This document shows positions 7,255-7,941 of a DNA stretch of 7,941 nt, piece by piece. The DNA lies in contig JAGBQS010000225.1 of assembly GCA_017632695.1 (NCBI GenBank), forward strand, positions 1 through 7,941, written 5' to 3'. The notes under the pieces were generated by a model. It was not told the DNA's origin. It worked only from the letters and a program-made list of their open reading frames with translations, and did no database searches. The position numbers and the translations under genes are program-made. Within the stretch, counting starts at the first letter, position 1. Each line of letters begins with the position of its first letter. This DNA is from Bacteroidales bacterium. GTDB taxonomy: Bacteria; Bacteroidota; Bacteroidia; Bacteroidales; UBA3663.

Positions 7255-7941
7255 ATGGATAAAAATTTACAGCAAAGCCTGAAACTTCATTTCGGCTTTG
7301 ATAATTTCAAAGGCAATCAGGAAGCCATCATCGAAAACCTGATGGAGGGGAACGATACGTTTGTTCTGATGCCGACAGGCGGCGGTAAATCGCTTTGCTA
7401 CCAGCTGCCTTCGCTTCTGATGGACGGAACCGCCATTGTCATATCGCCGCTCATTGCCCTGATGAAAAATCAGGTGGATGCAATGCGCAATTTCAGCGAG
7501 GAAGACAATGTGGCTCATTTTATCAATTCCTCACTCACCAAATCGGCTATCGACCAGGTTAAGGAAGATATCATAAACGGCCATACAAAACTGTTGTACG
7601 TTGCTCCGGAATCGCTGACCAAACAGGATAATATCGATTTTCTCCGTACGGTAAAGATTTCTTTCTTTGCAGTCGATGAGGCTCACTGTATTTCTGAATG
7701 GGGTCACGATTTCCGTCCCGAATACCGGCGAATCCGTCCTATCATCAACGAAATAGGCAGTCGCCCGCTGATTGCACTGACGGCAACCGCCACCTTGAAG
7801 GTTCAGCAGGATATTATGAAGAATCTTGGAATCAATAAAAAGACAACCAAGATTTTCAAATCATCGTTCAACCGCCCGAACCTTTATTACGAAGTACGGC
7901 AGAAAGACGATAACACCATCGACCGTGAGGTGATCAAATAC
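7255..7941 (+). CDS. recQ: ATP-dependent DNA helicase RecQ, 3'-truncated by the window edge
   Basis: The frame runs from ATG 7255 to the window end, 229 codons without a stop. RecQ is a 3'-to-5' superfamily 2 DNA helicase that acts in recombination, repair and restart of stalled forks. Motifs in order: motif 0 FGFDNFKGNQ (13-22), motif I MPTGGGKS (39-46), motif Ia ISPLIALMKNQV (63-74), VAPES (116-120), motif II DEAH (141-144), the RecQ-specific aromatic-rich loop ISEWGHDFRPEY (146-157), and motif III ALTATAT (174-180). The fragment ends early in the second RecA-like domain, after FNRPNLYYEV (205-214). The RQC zinc-binding and HRDC regions would lie downstream and cannot be judged. The start is favoured because it sits just after the promoter and motif 0 begins at a normal distance. 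No Shine-Dalgarno sequence is seen. Confidence 0.96.
   Translation, partial: MDKNLQQSLKLHFGFDNFKGNQEAIIENLMEGNDTFVLMPTGGGKSLCYQLPSLLMDGTAIVISPLIALMKNQVDAMRNFSEEDNVAHFINSSLTKSAIDQVKEDIINGHTKLLYVAPESLTKQDNIDFLRTVKISFFAVDEAHCISEWGHDFRPEYRRIRPIINEIGSRPLIALTATATLKVQQDIMKNLGINKKTTKIFKSSFNRPNLYYEVRQKDDNTIDREVIKY

Overview
The window looks like ordinary chromosomal DNA from a Bacteroidota, most likely a Bacteroidales gut-type species. Four things point this way. The TamB-family protein has the C-terminal block typical of Bacteroidota. Rho carries a long Q/N/P/E/K-rich disordered insert between its N-terminal helices and its OB fold. The starts lack Shine-Dalgarno sequences. Two promoters fit the Bacteroidota pattern, TTG or TTTG, about 20 nt, then TAnnTTTG. 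The genus cannot be fixed from the sequence alone.

The layout is four genes, all on the + strand. Bases 2-3211 are the 3' part of a tamB-like gene whose start lies off the left edge; it encodes an envelope protein involved in outer-membrane biogenesis. Bases 3212-3362 are an intergenic region with a strong Bacteroidota promoter and a C-rich, G-poor leader. Bases 3363-5165 are rho, transcription termination factor Rho. After only 6 bases comes an ABC-F ATPase gene of the YheS type (5172-7088), so the two probably form an operon. It ends at an intrinsic terminator (about 7122-7163). A second promoter follows (about 7205-7235), and then recQ starts at 7255 and runs off the right edge after 229 codons. 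recQ was found by direct translation because it has no stop inside the window.

Functionally, rho and the ABC-F gene pair a transcription terminator with a ribosome-associated ATPase. tamB (envelope) and recQ (DNA repair) look like independent flanking units. I see no mobile element, CRISPR array, tRNA, rRNA, phage gene or defence cassette, and no undescribed multi-gene system. The most interesting content is the charge-segregated disordered region of Rho, the possible self-regulation around the rho leader, and the tight rho/ABC-F linkage.
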